From: Larix kaempferi
Taxonomy: Eukaryota; Streptophyta; Pinopsida; Pinales; Pinaceae
Assembly: GCA_027924585.1 (NCBI GenBank)
Contig: BSBM01001666.1
Coordinates: 943,001-1,007,000, forward strand
Length of the DNA stretch: 64,000 bases
Direction: 5' to 3'
Position 1 is the stretch's first letter. Each line of letters begins with the position of its first letter. Shown piece by piece: positions 35,552 to 47,437 of the stretch. The notes beneath the pieces are model-generated. The model saw only the letters and a list, made by a program, of their open reading frames with translations. It did no database searches and had not been told where the DNA came from. The translations under genes and the position numbers were made by a program.

Positions 35552-37633
35552 TGTAATAGCCCTCTTTTCTCCCTTAGGGTTTCTGCAACAAGAAGTACAA
35601 CTGTGTACCCACGAACGGAAATGAGCTCATGGCAAGAGCTCTGCGGATAAAAATTTGTAAGTATGATTATGTTTTCCTGAGTGTTAAGTGAATTTGTAGA
35701 CTTAGGAGACTGCAGTCTTGACGCAACGAAACAGATGGGGCATGGAATCTACTAGGGGGAGAGGGTGAATGGATTGATAGCCATGAATTTTGATTACAAT
35801 GGTCATCCTAATGTCGTGAGCACTTAAAAGTGAACTGAGATGTTCATCAAGCAAACACTTAAGTTTAAATGTTAATAATTAGTCCTAGATAAGGATGCCA
35901 GAGAAACTTCTAATTGTCGGAAGGCAGTAATAATCTACCTTGGCCTAACTATTTGCATGGATCTAACCCATATTGAGTACCATTAAGTAAAAACAAGAAG
36001 CTAGCCTAAATAGCATTAGTACATTAGCCTCGACAAAAGGTTTTGTTAAAATTCCTAAGTAGAAAAGGGCTAATATTTTTCTAATTATAAATTAGGAATA
36101 AAGATAAAAGGATTTTATTATTACTAAGAAAAAAAATTTATTTATAAATCAATATTTAAATGTTATTTCCAATAAGATAAATTAATTAATTAATATTTAA
36201 GAATGACTGATTGTTCTTGATTAAAAGTGAAAACTTTAAAACAATAAAATCTTGTCTACAAAAGAAGAAAATATTAACTAGTAGTTAATGCATGAGTATG
36301 TACGGATATCTAGTAACTAATGCATGAGAATGCATGAAAAACTCTCAGCTATTAATGTTTAGTTAACTAATTAAATAAAGATTGGCTAAGTAAATCAATT
36401 AGTTAAAGCTAACTAAGTTAATGTTAGCTAAGTTAAATATCAATTAAACTAATTAAATAAAGATTGAGTAGGAAATTCAATCAGTTGAAGATTAGCTAAC
36501 TAAGTTAAGGTTAGCTAATTTAAAGGATAAATACGGATATCTAGTTATGTGTAGATAAGATAATTATCTAAAGTAAATTAATTACAGTCAGTTAAAGATC
36601 AGTTATCTGATTAACTAAAAGTCGACTAAGTAAGTCGAGCAGTTAAGATTAAAATAAGTCAAGTTCGAACAAGAACTTGTCTTGGTTGTCCAAACCTAAA
36701 TACGGCTATAAAAAGGACACTATTGTGTTCGTAAAGGGAGTTCTTCTTCTTCTTCTTATTCTTCTTCTTATTCTTCATCTTCGAAGGCAAATAAGGAAAA
36801 GAAAAGATAAATAAAATCGAATAAAGGAAAGAGAGCATTGACCTTACGCCCTAGTGGATTCGTGCCCAGCTCAAGGGTGATCTCTCGGCGGGAAAAACCT
36901 ATGCCGAACAGAGATCAGTTGGAAGGGAGGAACGTTGCAGTCAAGTGTTCAGTCGCCCTATTCTAAATTGCTAAGATAAGTGCATTTCCCATTAATTTCA
37001 AGTAAGCTCTATTTCGTCTATGCATACTTAAGAATTTCATCAATGGAAATAAATTACTTCTTTAAGTTTAATTGTTATTACCTGTTTGGAACCACTCTTT
37101 ATTATAGATAGATATGACTGTGCTAAAAGATATAATTTAGGAAATAAGGACTTATAAAACTACATAAAATTTATAGAGGTAAGTCATTCAAGATCATAGA
37201 TAGAAATCGCTTCTCAGTGAGTTAAATAGAGGTAAATAGTTCATACTCCTTTTTAGTAAGAAATATTTAATTCCTGTTATATTTGCATAAACTAATTTTA
37301 GATTGAGGATTTAGCTAGTAAGGAGAATCATCTCAGTTGATGTTATAGGGAGCTAAGTATAACTATGCATAGGTTAAACTTAGCGATCAAATCCGTGGGA
37401 TTAGGATCCAAATTTCAAAGTTGATTAAGTGATGGATTGATATATGTTATTACTGTCTAAGAACTACCTGAAAACCGTTAATAGTTGTGCATAACCTGTA
37501 CTTGCATGGATTATGGGGTAGCAGCATGAAATTAGTGAGATTCTAGGGAGTAGCATGATTATAGAGGTGTTATTACAGGGGTTACAAATCATGATATAGT
37601 TAGATTACCTGATGTGCTGGCACTTCAAATCTC
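35552..37633 (+). repeat. LARD LTR B, left part
   Basis: Starts TGTAATAGCCC after the polypurine tract and matches LTR A (27954-30037) up to the G2 insertion. TATA box TATAAAAA is at 36707-36714. Positions 37629-37633 (ATCTC) are the G2 target duplication. Confidence 0.85.
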
Positions 37634-38025
37634 TATGAAGAACCTGCAATAATTAATTAATGAAAACACACAAAATCACAGAAATAACAGAACTTAGAAT
37701 CACTTTTATATTGATCGCAGGCCACTTCGAGGGGGAAACCTCCTTTGAGCAAGCTCAATACAATTAACTTCACGGTACCTTCATTGGTCTCAACACCAAC
37801 TTATATACTAAGTCTAGGCGCCAATACCATGTGTCAATACAAACCATGGGCCAATACAAAATATGGATCAACAATTACTACGGGACGACTTACAAAGCAT
37901 ATGCGTCCAACAACAATAATACAAACTATGGATCAACAAATAATACGGAACGACTTATAAAGCATATGCGTCCAACAACAATATACTAACAAAGGAAATA
38001 GAAGGGTTGACATGGGTTCCTAACA
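37634..38025 (-). repeat. G2 3' LTR
   Basis: 392 bp. On the minus strand it starts TGTTAGGAACCC after a purine-rich tract (38026-38041) and ends in TA where the partner ends in CA. By eye about 95% identical to 52466-52858. Confidence 0.88.
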
Positions 38026-38041
38026 TCGCCTCTCCCTTAGA

Positions 38042-38440
38042 AAAAGCTTTGTCCTCAAAGCTTTAGATGTGGAAATTGATGCAGAATCTGAAGGAGTGGT
38101 TCCCCTGTAGCATTCTCGAGTTGCATTCCGGCCCACTGACGCCTTTTAAGTTTCAGGGAGGATTGCTTGGAAGGCTGTAGACGAAGAAGGACCATATCAG
38201 CTGCGTGAAAAGTGCGCTTAGAACAGTGTTGATCGGCTTGTTTTTTTAGTCGAATTCTTTCCATGTGAAGATTGTCCTACAGAATGAGAAGAATCTGATC
38301 GCGGTTTCGAAGAACCGAGTCAATTGCCTAAACTAGGGAGTTGTTAAGCGTGTATGGAATAAGAACTGGCAGTGCCTGTCCATAAAGTGTTTCATATGGT
38401 GTCCTTTTAGACGTGGTATTGTACCACTGCAGCGCTTCTA
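38042..38440 (-). pseudogene. G2 integrase remnant, C-terminal part
   Basis: The minus strand encodes LQWYNTTSKRTPYETLYGQ, then an Arg/Lys-rich C-terminus (MERIRLKKQADQHCSKRTF), as in the 3' end of a gypsy integrase. A stop and frame change separate the two. It continues the frame broken at 49298 by the G1 insertion; TTCTA at 38436-38440 is the left G1 target duplication. Confidence 0.8.
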
Positions 38441-38816
38441 TGTTAGGAACCCATGTCTTTACTTTATTAGTGTAATGTTGTTGGACGCATATGCTTTGTA
38501 AGTCATCCCATAGTATTTGTTGATCCATAGTTTGTGTTATTGTCATTCGGCACATATGCTTTGTAAGTCGCCCGTAGTATTGTTGATCCATAGTTTGTAT
38601 TGGCCCATGGTTTTGACCCATAGTATTGGCGCCTAGACTTAGTATATAAGTGTCTGTTGAGGCCTATGAAGGCACCGTGAAGTTATTTGTATTGAGCTTG
38701 CTCAAAGGAGGTTGCCCCCTCGAAGTGGCCTGCAATCAATATAAAAGTGATTCTGAGTTCTGTTATTTTTTCTATTTGGTGCATTTTCATTAATTAATTA
38801 TTGCAGGTTCTCCACA
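38441..38816 (+). repeat. G1 5' LTR
   Basis: 376 bp, TGTTAGG...TCCACA, with a TATA box TATATAAG at 38643-38650. About 22 differences from the 3' LTR by eye (about 94% identity). Confidence 0.92.
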
Positions 38817-38818
38817 TC

Positions 38819-38832
38819 TGGTATCAAAGCAC
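38819..38832 (+). other. G1 primer binding site
   Basis: TGGTATCAAAGCAC, two bases after the LTR; a one-base variant of the initiator tRNA-Met complement. Confidence 0.85.
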
Positions 38833-39358
38833 TTTCTTGGACTCGTTGGGTGGAATTTTCGCTAATTTTTTTTTTGCATTTGTTGCAAGTTCGGATCTGG
38901 GAATAATCCCTATCCGCTTAACTGTGGGAAGTACTTGGGCATAAGCCCTAAAACTCATTGTGAGGAGTACCACAAGAACCCCAAACTAGCTAGCCCATTG
39001 AGAGGACCTACCAATGAAAAGGGCAACGACCCCTACCTGATTGACTAGTTCCCCCCTGTGAGGTAAACCAAGAGCTGTCGTTTGTGGCAAAGCGGTTATC
39101 AGTTTTACCTAAGCCGTGGAGTGAGGGGTACTGCCCCAATATGCAAGCCATCAGATAGCATTGGTGGTCGAGTGAAACCCCTAAACTGTTAGGAAGCCGC
39201 ACATACCTGGGGTCCATATCTATTTTCAGATGAACTGTTGCCGATCACTGCTGCGATGCTTCAGATCCAGCCATTCAGATCCATTCTGAAAGTCGTTATA
39301 GATCCATTCATTTTAGATCCAGTCATTTTTTATCCATTCTGAAATCCGTTCTAGATCT
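38833..39358 (+). other. G1 leader, left of Copia-3
   Basis: Untranslated leader matching the G2 leader at 51900-52450. It ends at the Copia-3 target GATCT (39354-39358). Confidence 0.8.
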
Positions 39359-39860
39359 TGTTAAGTTTAAACCAAATAAACTAGCAAGATCACTGAAAGA
39401 AACATAATCACAAGATAGACACAGAATTTACCCTGGGAAACCTTCATGGGGTAGAAAACCCAGCAAAGCTTTCCTCAATAAGATGATCAACCAAAATACA
39501 AGATGTGCTCCAAGACTTGTCCTTCTTCTCTACCTCACATGCAGACCTCCCAGACACAAGTGCGCTACTTTCTGAGTTGTGGAAGTGTGTCAAATGAGGA
39601 GCTCTCCTCCTCTATTTATACTAGTTCTCGACTGACCAAAAATCCCTAATAGGGCTGACCTCTCCTGGAGAAGTCTAATAATACCTAAAATATAAACCCA
39701 GGGCCGACCCCCACATGGTGGGTCTAATAACCCTAGTTACCACAAACCATCGAAGGAATAAACATCTTCGGATACATGATAGAGTCACCTCGGAGGGATG
39801 AAACATCTCTAGAATAATAATGTACAAATATAATATTCTTAGAAGTTACAATATTCAACA
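39359..39860 (-). repeat. Copia-3 3' LTR
   Basis: 502 bp. TATA-like TATAAATA on the minus strand at 39613-39620. About 20 differences from the 5' LTR by eye, roughly 96% identity. Parts (gccgacccccacatggtggg and taataaccc) resemble the Copia-2 LTR. Confidence 0.92.
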
Positions 39861-40021
39861 CTCCCCCTTAACGAGAAGGATATTATAACAACATCTGCAG
39901 GAGCAAGGAGTCATCAACTACATCACACATGATACATCTATATATCATCGGAAGCTTTCTTTAATGCATCATCATTAGTAACTTAACCAGTTACTAGAAC
40001 ATCAACATCATCGTTGTCATA

Positions 40022-40855
40022 CGATCATCAACATTGTCATAACACGATCATCGGCAATGTCATCACACGATCATCAGCATCGTCATCACACGATCATCAG
40101 CATCATCATCACACAATCATTAGCATCATCATCACACGATCATCAGTATCATCATCACATGATCATTAGCATCGTCATCACACGATCACCAACATCATCA
40201 TCACACGATCATCAGCATCATCATCACACGATCATCACATGCCCTGCAAAACATGATCCATTTAAGACACCATAACATGTATAGGGATGATATAGTCCAC
40301 TCGTCAACTTAGACAAAATCTAAGGACCACTTTCTCGGAGACGTATGTCTACGGATCAATTCAGGGACCAAAGTCTGGGGACGATACAATCCCCTCTCGT
40401 CCACTAGGGACCACTTCTTGAAGACCATACGTCTACGGATCAATTCAGGGACTGAAGTCCGGGGACGATACAATCCCCACCTGTCCACTAAGTACTTCAT
40501 TCTCGGAGACCATACATCTACGGATCCATTCAAGGGACCGAAGTACGGGGGCGATACAATCCCCACCTGTCCACTAAGGACTTCATTCTCGGAGACCATA
40601 CGTCTATGGATCAATTCAAGGGACCGAAGTCCGGGGACGATACAATCCCCACCCTGTATCAATACAGATAGAAAACATGTATCCTCATCAATACATCAAC
40701 AAAACATGTATCCTCATCAATACATCAATAAAGCATGTATCCTCGTCAATACATCAATAAAACATGTATCCTCGTCAATACATCAATAAAACATGTATCC
40801 TCATCAATACATCTATCATCAAAAGCATGTATCCTCACCAATACATATATCATCA
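40022..40855. repeat. Three different minisatellites in Copia-3 3' untranslated region
   Basis: First, 40022-40235 repeats a 20-27-bp unit (catcatcatcacacgatcat). Second, 40318-40660 has four units of about 83 bp with ggagaccatacgtctacgga and cggggacgatacaatcccc. Third, 40672-40855 has about seven units of 26 bp with aaaacatgtatcctc and atcaatacatc. All three lie between the RNase H end and the 3' LTR. Confidence 0.88.
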
Positions 40856-41158
40856 AAATAAAAGCAAGTAAAAAATAAGTATTCTAAGAGTCCTAAATCT
40901 AAATAATCTAAGTATCCAAGTGTAGTAAACAGGTATCCACATCATCGACCTTGTTGTAGATGAGGCAATCTCATCATCAGTGACTACACTACTCCCACTT
41001 TCGAGGAGGGTCCTTTTGAACCACACCAAGCTTGTCTCGGAAGTATTCAAATTTTACCCGAGACAGAGGTTTGGTCAATATATCAGCAATTTATTCTTTA
41101 GTGCTCACATACTCGAGCTTAAAGCTCCTCTTTGCAGCATATCTCGTATGTAGAAATA

Positions 41159-42865
41159 TCAAATCTCTATGTGTTTTGACTTATCATGGAACACTGGATT
41201 TTCAGTCATCTTGATACAGCTTTGATTGTCACACATGATCACAGTGGGATCCAATTCTAAGTCAAACACTCCAGATAATAGTTTCCGAAGCCATACTGCT
41301 TCACAACTGGTAGAGCAGGCAGCTATATATTCTGCTTCCGTAGTACTGAGAGCCACACTAGATTGTTTCTTGCTTAACCAAGAGATCATGGCAAATCCAA
41401 GTCCATAACATCCACCTGATGTACTCTTCCTGTCTGAAACACTTCCTGCCCAATCGGAATCTGAGTAACCATGTAATTTGAGTTCATGATTTCCAAGGTA
41501 GTAAAGACTAAAATCTAATGTACCTTTTAGATACCTCATTACATGCTTTGCAGCTATTAGGTGAACCTTCCTTGGTTCTACTAGATATTGACTCAGGGTA
41601 TTTACAGCAAAGCATATATCTGGTCTAGTATTTGTTAAATACATCAATGACCTAATGATTTGTCTATATAGAGTTACATCCACTAATTCTGATGAGTCAT
41701 CAACTAATAACTTCAAGTTGGAGTCCATGGGAGTGGCCATGGCCTTACACTCCAACATATCAAATCTTTTCAAAATCTCCACAGCATACTTACCTTGATT
41801 TAGAAAGATTCCTTTTGGTTATTTCCATACTTCTAGACCTAAGAAGTAGTGCATTAATCCGAGATCCTTCATCTCAAATTCTGAAGAAAGCTTCTTCTTG
41901 CATTCGATAATTTGGTTCTCATTTCCTGTTAGAAATAGATCATCTACATACAATAGTAATATAACAGGTTCATCATCCATAACTTTGAGATAAAGATTTG
42001 GATCAGCTTTACTCTTGGTAAAGCCCATGCTTGTTAAGAAACTGTCAATCCTTCCGTACTAAGCTCTGGGAGCTTGCTTCAATCCATACAAAGCCTTTTT
42101 CAGCTTGCATACATGTGTTCTTCCATCTTTAATCTCAAATCCTTGAGGTTGTTCTATGTACACTTCTTCTTCAATGACACCATTCATGAAGGCTGTTTTA
42201 ACATCCATTTGGTGTAATTTCCACTTCATCATAGATGCAAGTGCCATGATAGTTATAATTGATGTGTACCTAGCCACTGGTGCAAATGTTTCTTCATAGT
42301 TTATTCCCTCCTTTTGAGAGAATCCTCTGGCTACAAATATTGCCTTATATTTTTCAATGCTACCATCTGCAGCATGTTTTATCTTGAATATCCATTTGGA
42401 AGAAACCACACTTTTATCTTTTGGTTTGGGAAGTATATCCCAGACATCATTTTTCATTATTGACTGGTACTCTTCTGTCATAGCTTCTACCCACTCTTTC
42501 TTCTGAGCTGCCTCCTCATAGCTAGTGGGTTGATGATCCACAAGATCACATATTAAGGCCACATAGTTGGATACTAACTTGGGTTTCTTCCTTTCTCTAG
42601 TGGAACCTTCAGGAGCTCCATATTTTTCAGCTCCTTGAATAATGTCTCTAGCCCATGCTGGTCTTCTTTTTCTAGATAGATTTGTAATGGGGGGTTCTTG
42701 AGGTTCTATCATGTCATGGTCTTCTGGTGTATCATCTTCAGGGATGGGAACAGCTTCAGTGACTCTAGGAGGTGTATCTTCTTCATAGATTTCTTCAAGT
42801 TGACACTTTCTAGATTTCTTGATAGCTGCTTCTTCATCAAATGTTACATCTCTACTTATCTCCAT
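41159..42865 (-). pseudogene. Copia-3 reverse transcriptase-RNase H
   Basis: RT starts after a charged linker (RKRRPAWARDIIQG) with AMTEEYQSIMKNDVWD and KSVVSSKWIFKIKHAAD, followed by KTAFMNG, the YVDD box (LLLYVDDLFLTG), then RNase H with DSDWAGS, STTEAEYIA and CDNQSC. In-frame stops occur at 42059-42061 (where Trp is usual in APRAWYGR), near 41819 after GLEVWK, and at 41159 after KHIEI. Outside these the frame is continuous, so decay is recent. Confidence 0.92.
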
Positions 42866-42928
42866 ATGATGAAAACCAGGTATGTAAATTCTGAAAGATT
42901 TGGATGTTTCACAATATCCAACAAATAT

Positions 42929-45090
42929 TTATTTCTTACCAGAGGGATCCAACTTGGTTCTCTTTTCTTTTGGAATGTGAATATACACAGTACATCCAAA
43001 TATTTTGAGATGACTTACCTCAGGCTTCTTTCCTGTGAACACTTCTTCTAGAGTCTTAAATTCAAGAGCACTATGAGAAAGTCTATTTTGTACATAGACA
43101 GTTGTCCTGGCTGCTTCAACCCATAGATACATGGGAAGATCTTGATCATGTATCATAGTCTTTACAGCTTCCATGATAGTTCTGTTCTTTCTCTCAGCAA
43201 CCCCATTTTGTTGGGGATTGTAGGGAGTGGTTAGTTCTCTCTTGATTCCAGCTTCACTACAAAAGTCTTCAAATTCCTTTGAAGTATATTCTCCGCCATT
43301 ATCTGTTCTGAGAATCTTGATTTTCTTTTCTAAGATATTTTCTATTAAGGCCTTGAACTCCTTGAATTTTCCAAAGACTTCATTCTTACCTTTTAGAAAG
43401 AATATCCAAGTTTTCCTTGAATAGTCATCAATGAATGTGACATAGTATTCATATCCACTCAAAGATGTGGAGGGCATTGGTCCACATACATCAGAGTGTA
43501 TTAACTCCAAGGTACTTTTAGTCTTTGTTTCACTCCTAGGAAAGGGGTTCTTGATATTCTTCCCTTTTGCACATCCCTTACATGTGCCATCATGATCAAT
43601 TTTTAAATTTGGCAAACCTATAACTACCTTGCTTACATAAGGTAGTGCCTTGTAGTTAATGTGAGCAAGTCTCCTATGCCATAGCTCACTTGGGCTAATG
43701 GTTTCATGTACAAGTGCAGCTTCTGGATGGCCCTTAAGCTTGTACAAACCTTCTTCTTCTTCACCAATGATAATTGCATCCTTGATAGATTTTCCTTTGG
43801 ACCACATTAATACTTGTCCATCAATGAATGCAACCCTATAACCTTTCTTATCCAATGTTGAGATAGATAACAAGTTCTTCTTCAATCTTGGTACATACAA
43901 TATTTCTTTCATTTTCATGGAGGTACCAGAATCAAGCTTGTAGCTTGCTTCACCAATTCCTTTGATGGGATATTGATAGTTATATCCTAAAGATACCTTT
44001 TGTGGAGAGGTATTTCCTTCAAGACTTGAGAGAGTCTTTTTCTGACCTGTCATGTGTTTTGAAGCACCACTATCAATAAGCCATGTATCTTCTCCAGGAG
44101 TTATAGATTCAGAGAGTGCGGAGAATAGAACATATTCTTCTGCATCTTCTTCTTCGTTTCTCCTAGATCTTCTCTTGAAAAGGGTCCTTTCTTCTTCTTC
44201 TTCTTCCCTTCTAGGTCTTTTATTGTGAGGCCTTTCTTCCTCTTCCACTTCTTCTTCACTATCATCTTCTGCAAGATGTGCTTGATGTCTTTTGTAATGA
44301 AATCCCTTTTTCTTCTTTAGGGGACAATCTCTAGCAATGTGTCCTATTTTGTGACAAGCAAAACATTGGAATAGGAAGTAATCTCTTCTTTGACTAGATC
44401 CTCTTTTCAATTGAAATCTAAGTGGAGAATGAGACTCCTTGTGACTATCCCTTTTGGAGTAGGATTGATTCCTTCTTCTCTTGGTGTGGGTGGCCAAGGC
44501 TTGGTCATCTTCTTTGAGCAGGGCTTCTCTGTTTGCAACCCTAGCCTCTTCTTCTACACAATCCTCCCAAACTACATCAAACTTCATACTTTCTTTTCTG
44601 GCACACATAGTTTGTATAAATGACTCCCAAGGTCTAGTGAGACCATTTAGAGCTGTCATCACAAGTTCATCTTCATCAAGAGTATCACCAATGGCATCTA
44701 TATGCTCCTTGATTTGGGAGACCCTTGAGAAGTAGTCTTGAATGGATTCTCCTTTGTGCATCTTGGTACTCTTCAACTGAGTTCTTAGGTTCATCTTCCT
44801 ATTGATGTTCTTTCCTTCATACATTCTTCCTAGGGCATCATACATTTCCTTTGGAGTCTTCTTGGAAGCCACTTGGGGAATCAAGTGGTCTTTAATAGAA
44901 TCAGCTATGATTCTCTTTGCCATAATCAAATCCTTCCTATGCTTCTCTTTGGCTTCATCTCCTTCAGGTTCTGCAACTTCATCCTTGATATAATGAGCAA
45001 GATCATTTTCTTCAAGAATGAGACCAATTCTGTATTTCCATGCCCGGAAATTCTCTATACCTTCTAGCTTGTCTTCAAGCTTAGTGTTTG
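42929..45090 (-). pseudogene. Copia-3 gag-protease-integrase
   Basis: Gag begins near 45090. The ATG context there appears to have lost one base relative to Copia-2, so the long frame opens without its normal start. The frame then runs uninterrupted to 42929: KLEDKLEG, IKDHLIPQV, zinc knuckle CFACHKIGHIARDC, acidic/Arg-rich linker, protease WLIDSGASKHMTG, GAG-pre-integrase LWHRRLAHINY with CKGCAKGKN, and a full integrase core with HSDVCGP, RTDNGGEY and NGVAERKN. A TAA ends it after DPSGKK; the next frame (FVGYCETSK) continues the polyprotein. All three integrase catalytic residues are present. Confidence 0.93.
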
Positions 45091-45400
45091 AGCCATATTC
45101 TCTTGGGGGAGTCCAAGAGATAAGAGATAGAGTAGTACTTACCCCGGAAACTTTAACTTTTCACTTTTTCGGCTTTGCAACAGAATTTCTGGTTTATCGC
45201 ACTTTTGGTAAAACTAGGGTTTGACTTTCCCAGAGTTCTACCCAACCAAAAATCTCGATCCAAGGCTCAAAAGATAGATATTTAGAAGGGCTATTCAGCT
45301 ATGCAACCAGAATCCAAAAATACTAACTTTTGCGGAAACCCTAATTTTGGGAGAGAGAGAAATATGATTTTACCTTGTGAAAGATGTTCTATTCAGGCTA

Positions 45401-45412
45401 GCTCTGATACCA
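45401..45412 (-). other. Copia-3 primer binding site
   Basis: Minus strand TGGTATCAGAGC, adjacent to the 5' LTR at 45413. Confidence 0.88.
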
Positions 45413-45914
45413 TGTTAATTTTAAACCAAATAAACTAGCAAGATCACTGAAAGAAACATAATCACAAGATAGACATAGAATTTACCCTGGGAAACCCTCA
45501 TGGGGTAGAAAACCCAGCAAAGCTTTTCTCAATAAGATGATCAACCAAAATACAAGATGTGATCCAAGACTTGTCCTTCTTCTCTACCTCACATGCAGAC
45601 CTCCCAGACACAAGTGTGCTACTTTCTAAGTTGTGGAAGTGTGTCAAATGAGGAGCTCTCCTCCTCTATTTATACTAATTCCCGACTGACCAAAAATCCC
45701 TAATGGGTTCGACCTCTCCTGGAGAAGTCTAATAACCCCTAAAATATAAACCCAAGGCCGACCCCCACATGGTGGGTCTAATAACACTAGTTACCACAAA
45801 CCATCGGAGGAATAAACATCTCCGGATACATGATAGAGTCACCTCGGAGGGATGAAACATCTCCGAAATAATAATGTACAAATATAATATTCTTAGAAGT
45901 TACAATATTCAACA
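45413..45914 (-). repeat. Copia-3 5' LTR
   Basis: 502 bp, TGTTAAT...TTCAACA, with TATA-like TATAAATA on the minus strand at 45667-45674. The right target duplication GATCC follows at 45915-45919. Confidence 0.92.
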
Positions 45915-46372
45915 GATCCAGATCCATATCTCCCTTGTTTTCACTCTGTTTCCCTTGAAACTTTCTGGGAACCCCTGTAATCCCATTCTGCATTTTTCAT
46001 TCCTGAGGACCCTATCCCAAATTCCACTTCTCAACGCCCGAAATCCCACATTTGTCTATTTTTAGGGTTTGCCATAATGTTTTTGGTTTTCACCCAATCG
46101 CCTTCAAATTTTACCACCAAGTTCCTTTCGTAATTCTGCTTCTTTGTCCCTCTCTGCCAAATTTTCTCATCCTTTCACCCCGCTTCTGAAATACCCATTT
46201 TTTGCTTCCCTGTCCATCAGAAAGTGTCCAAAACCTACTCAAACCCCAATTCCTACTCAAACCCCAATTACCCCTCCAAGTTTTTCCCAAATCCAAATTT
46301 TCCTTTACTAAAACAGCTTTTGTTTGTGTTTTTCTATCCATTCCCCCAAAAAAAATAAAAAATCTCCTGGTT
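45915..46372 (+). other. G1 leader, right of Copia-3
   Basis: Continuation of the G1 untranslated leader; its counterpart in G2 runs from about 51890 down to 51420. No separate gene. Confidence 0.75.
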
Positions 46373-47437
46373 ATGGTTATCACCCACGCAGGAGCAAAAA
46401 CCATGGAGGAAGCACTTGCAGCCATCCAAACCAAATTCCAAGATCTGGATGAAAAATTTCTCAGCCTTCATCTTCTGCATTCAACCATGAACAATAATCG
46501 ACCGCAAGAATCTTCTGCAGCCAATGGGTTCTCTTCTTCCCGCAATTTTCGTGGTCCAAAGCTTGAATTTCCTCGCTTCAATGGTACTGATCCGACTGGA
46601 TGGATCTATCGTGCAGATCAGTATTTCAGTCTGCATAATACTTTTGATGTCCAAAAAGCTCCACTTGCATCCTTTCATTTGGAACAGGAAGCCCTTCAAT
46701 GGTACCGTTGGTACATCAAGGTTCATGATAAACCAAAATGGACAGATTTTTTCCAACTCATTTTGCAACGATTTGGTCCTAGTGCTTTTGATGACTTCAC
46801 CAAAGCACTCACTAAACTTTGTCAAAGTGGCACTGTGAGAGAGTATCAGACAGAAATTGAGAAACTAACCAATCACACAGAAGGATTGTCTGATGAATTC
46901 TACAAGAGTTGTTTTATCAGTGGTCTTAAGGATGAAATCCGGTCAGAGGTTAAAATGTTCTGTCCCAACACAATGATGGAAGTCCTAGGGTTGGCTAAGT
47001 TGGCAGAAGACAAGCTTGCATCCCAACAACGCTCCAAACCCTCTTTTGTTCCCTTCCAAAATATGGGTTCTCAACGACCTCCCATTCCTCCAGCTCCTCG
47101 ACCAACTCCTATCAAGCATTTGTCTGAAACAGAGGTGCAGGCACACAGAGAAAAAGGGCTCTGTTATAATTGTGATGAGAAATTCACTCAGGGACATAAA
47201 TGTGTTCAGCAAAAGCTCTATCTCTTGGATATGGATTCTTCGCCTACCTCTAAAATTGGTGAAGAAGCTCCAGATATAATGGATGATCAGGCCGACATTC
47301 AAGAGTTTCCAATTGACCCCCCATCTCAGGAAGACCAACCAGAGATATCTCTCAATGCTTTATCCGGCGTCACCACCCCCCCAAATAATGCGGGTCAGGG
47401 GTTAGTTCAAGAAGCTTCCTCTTACAATACTCATTGA
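46373..47437 (+). pseudogene. G1 gag
   Basis: A gypsy-type gag. I chose ATG 46373; ATG 46403 (MEEALAAIQTK) is equally possible and is shared with G2. The central retrotrans_gag domain runs from FPRFNGTDPTGWIYRADQYF through WYRWYIKVHDKPKWTDFFQL to LKDEIRSEVKMF. The zinc knuckle CYNCDEKFTQGHKC follows. The frame ends early because a C-run has one extra C relative to G2 (seven against six, near 47384), shifting gag out of frame with protease. Zinc-finger form suggests a chromovirus-related lineage, though I cannot assign the clade. Confidence 0.88.

Larger units (their letters stand above)
39359..45914 (-). mobile_element. Copia-3: complete Copia element nested in G1
   Basis: A 6.56-kb minus-strand Ty1/Copia element with 502-bp LTRs on both sides (TGTTAA...CAACA). 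The flanking 5-bp duplication is GATCT/GATCC, one transition apart. It carries gag, protease, integrase, RT and RNase H in the normal order, with a handful of in-frame stops. It is the innermost and therefore youngest member of the nest. Confidence 0.93.

Noticed and set aside
40022-40855. Regular repeats that could be taken for a CRISPR array
   Set aside because: Units are contiguous with no unique spacers, lie in a retrotransposon 3' region, and the DNA is plant nuclear.
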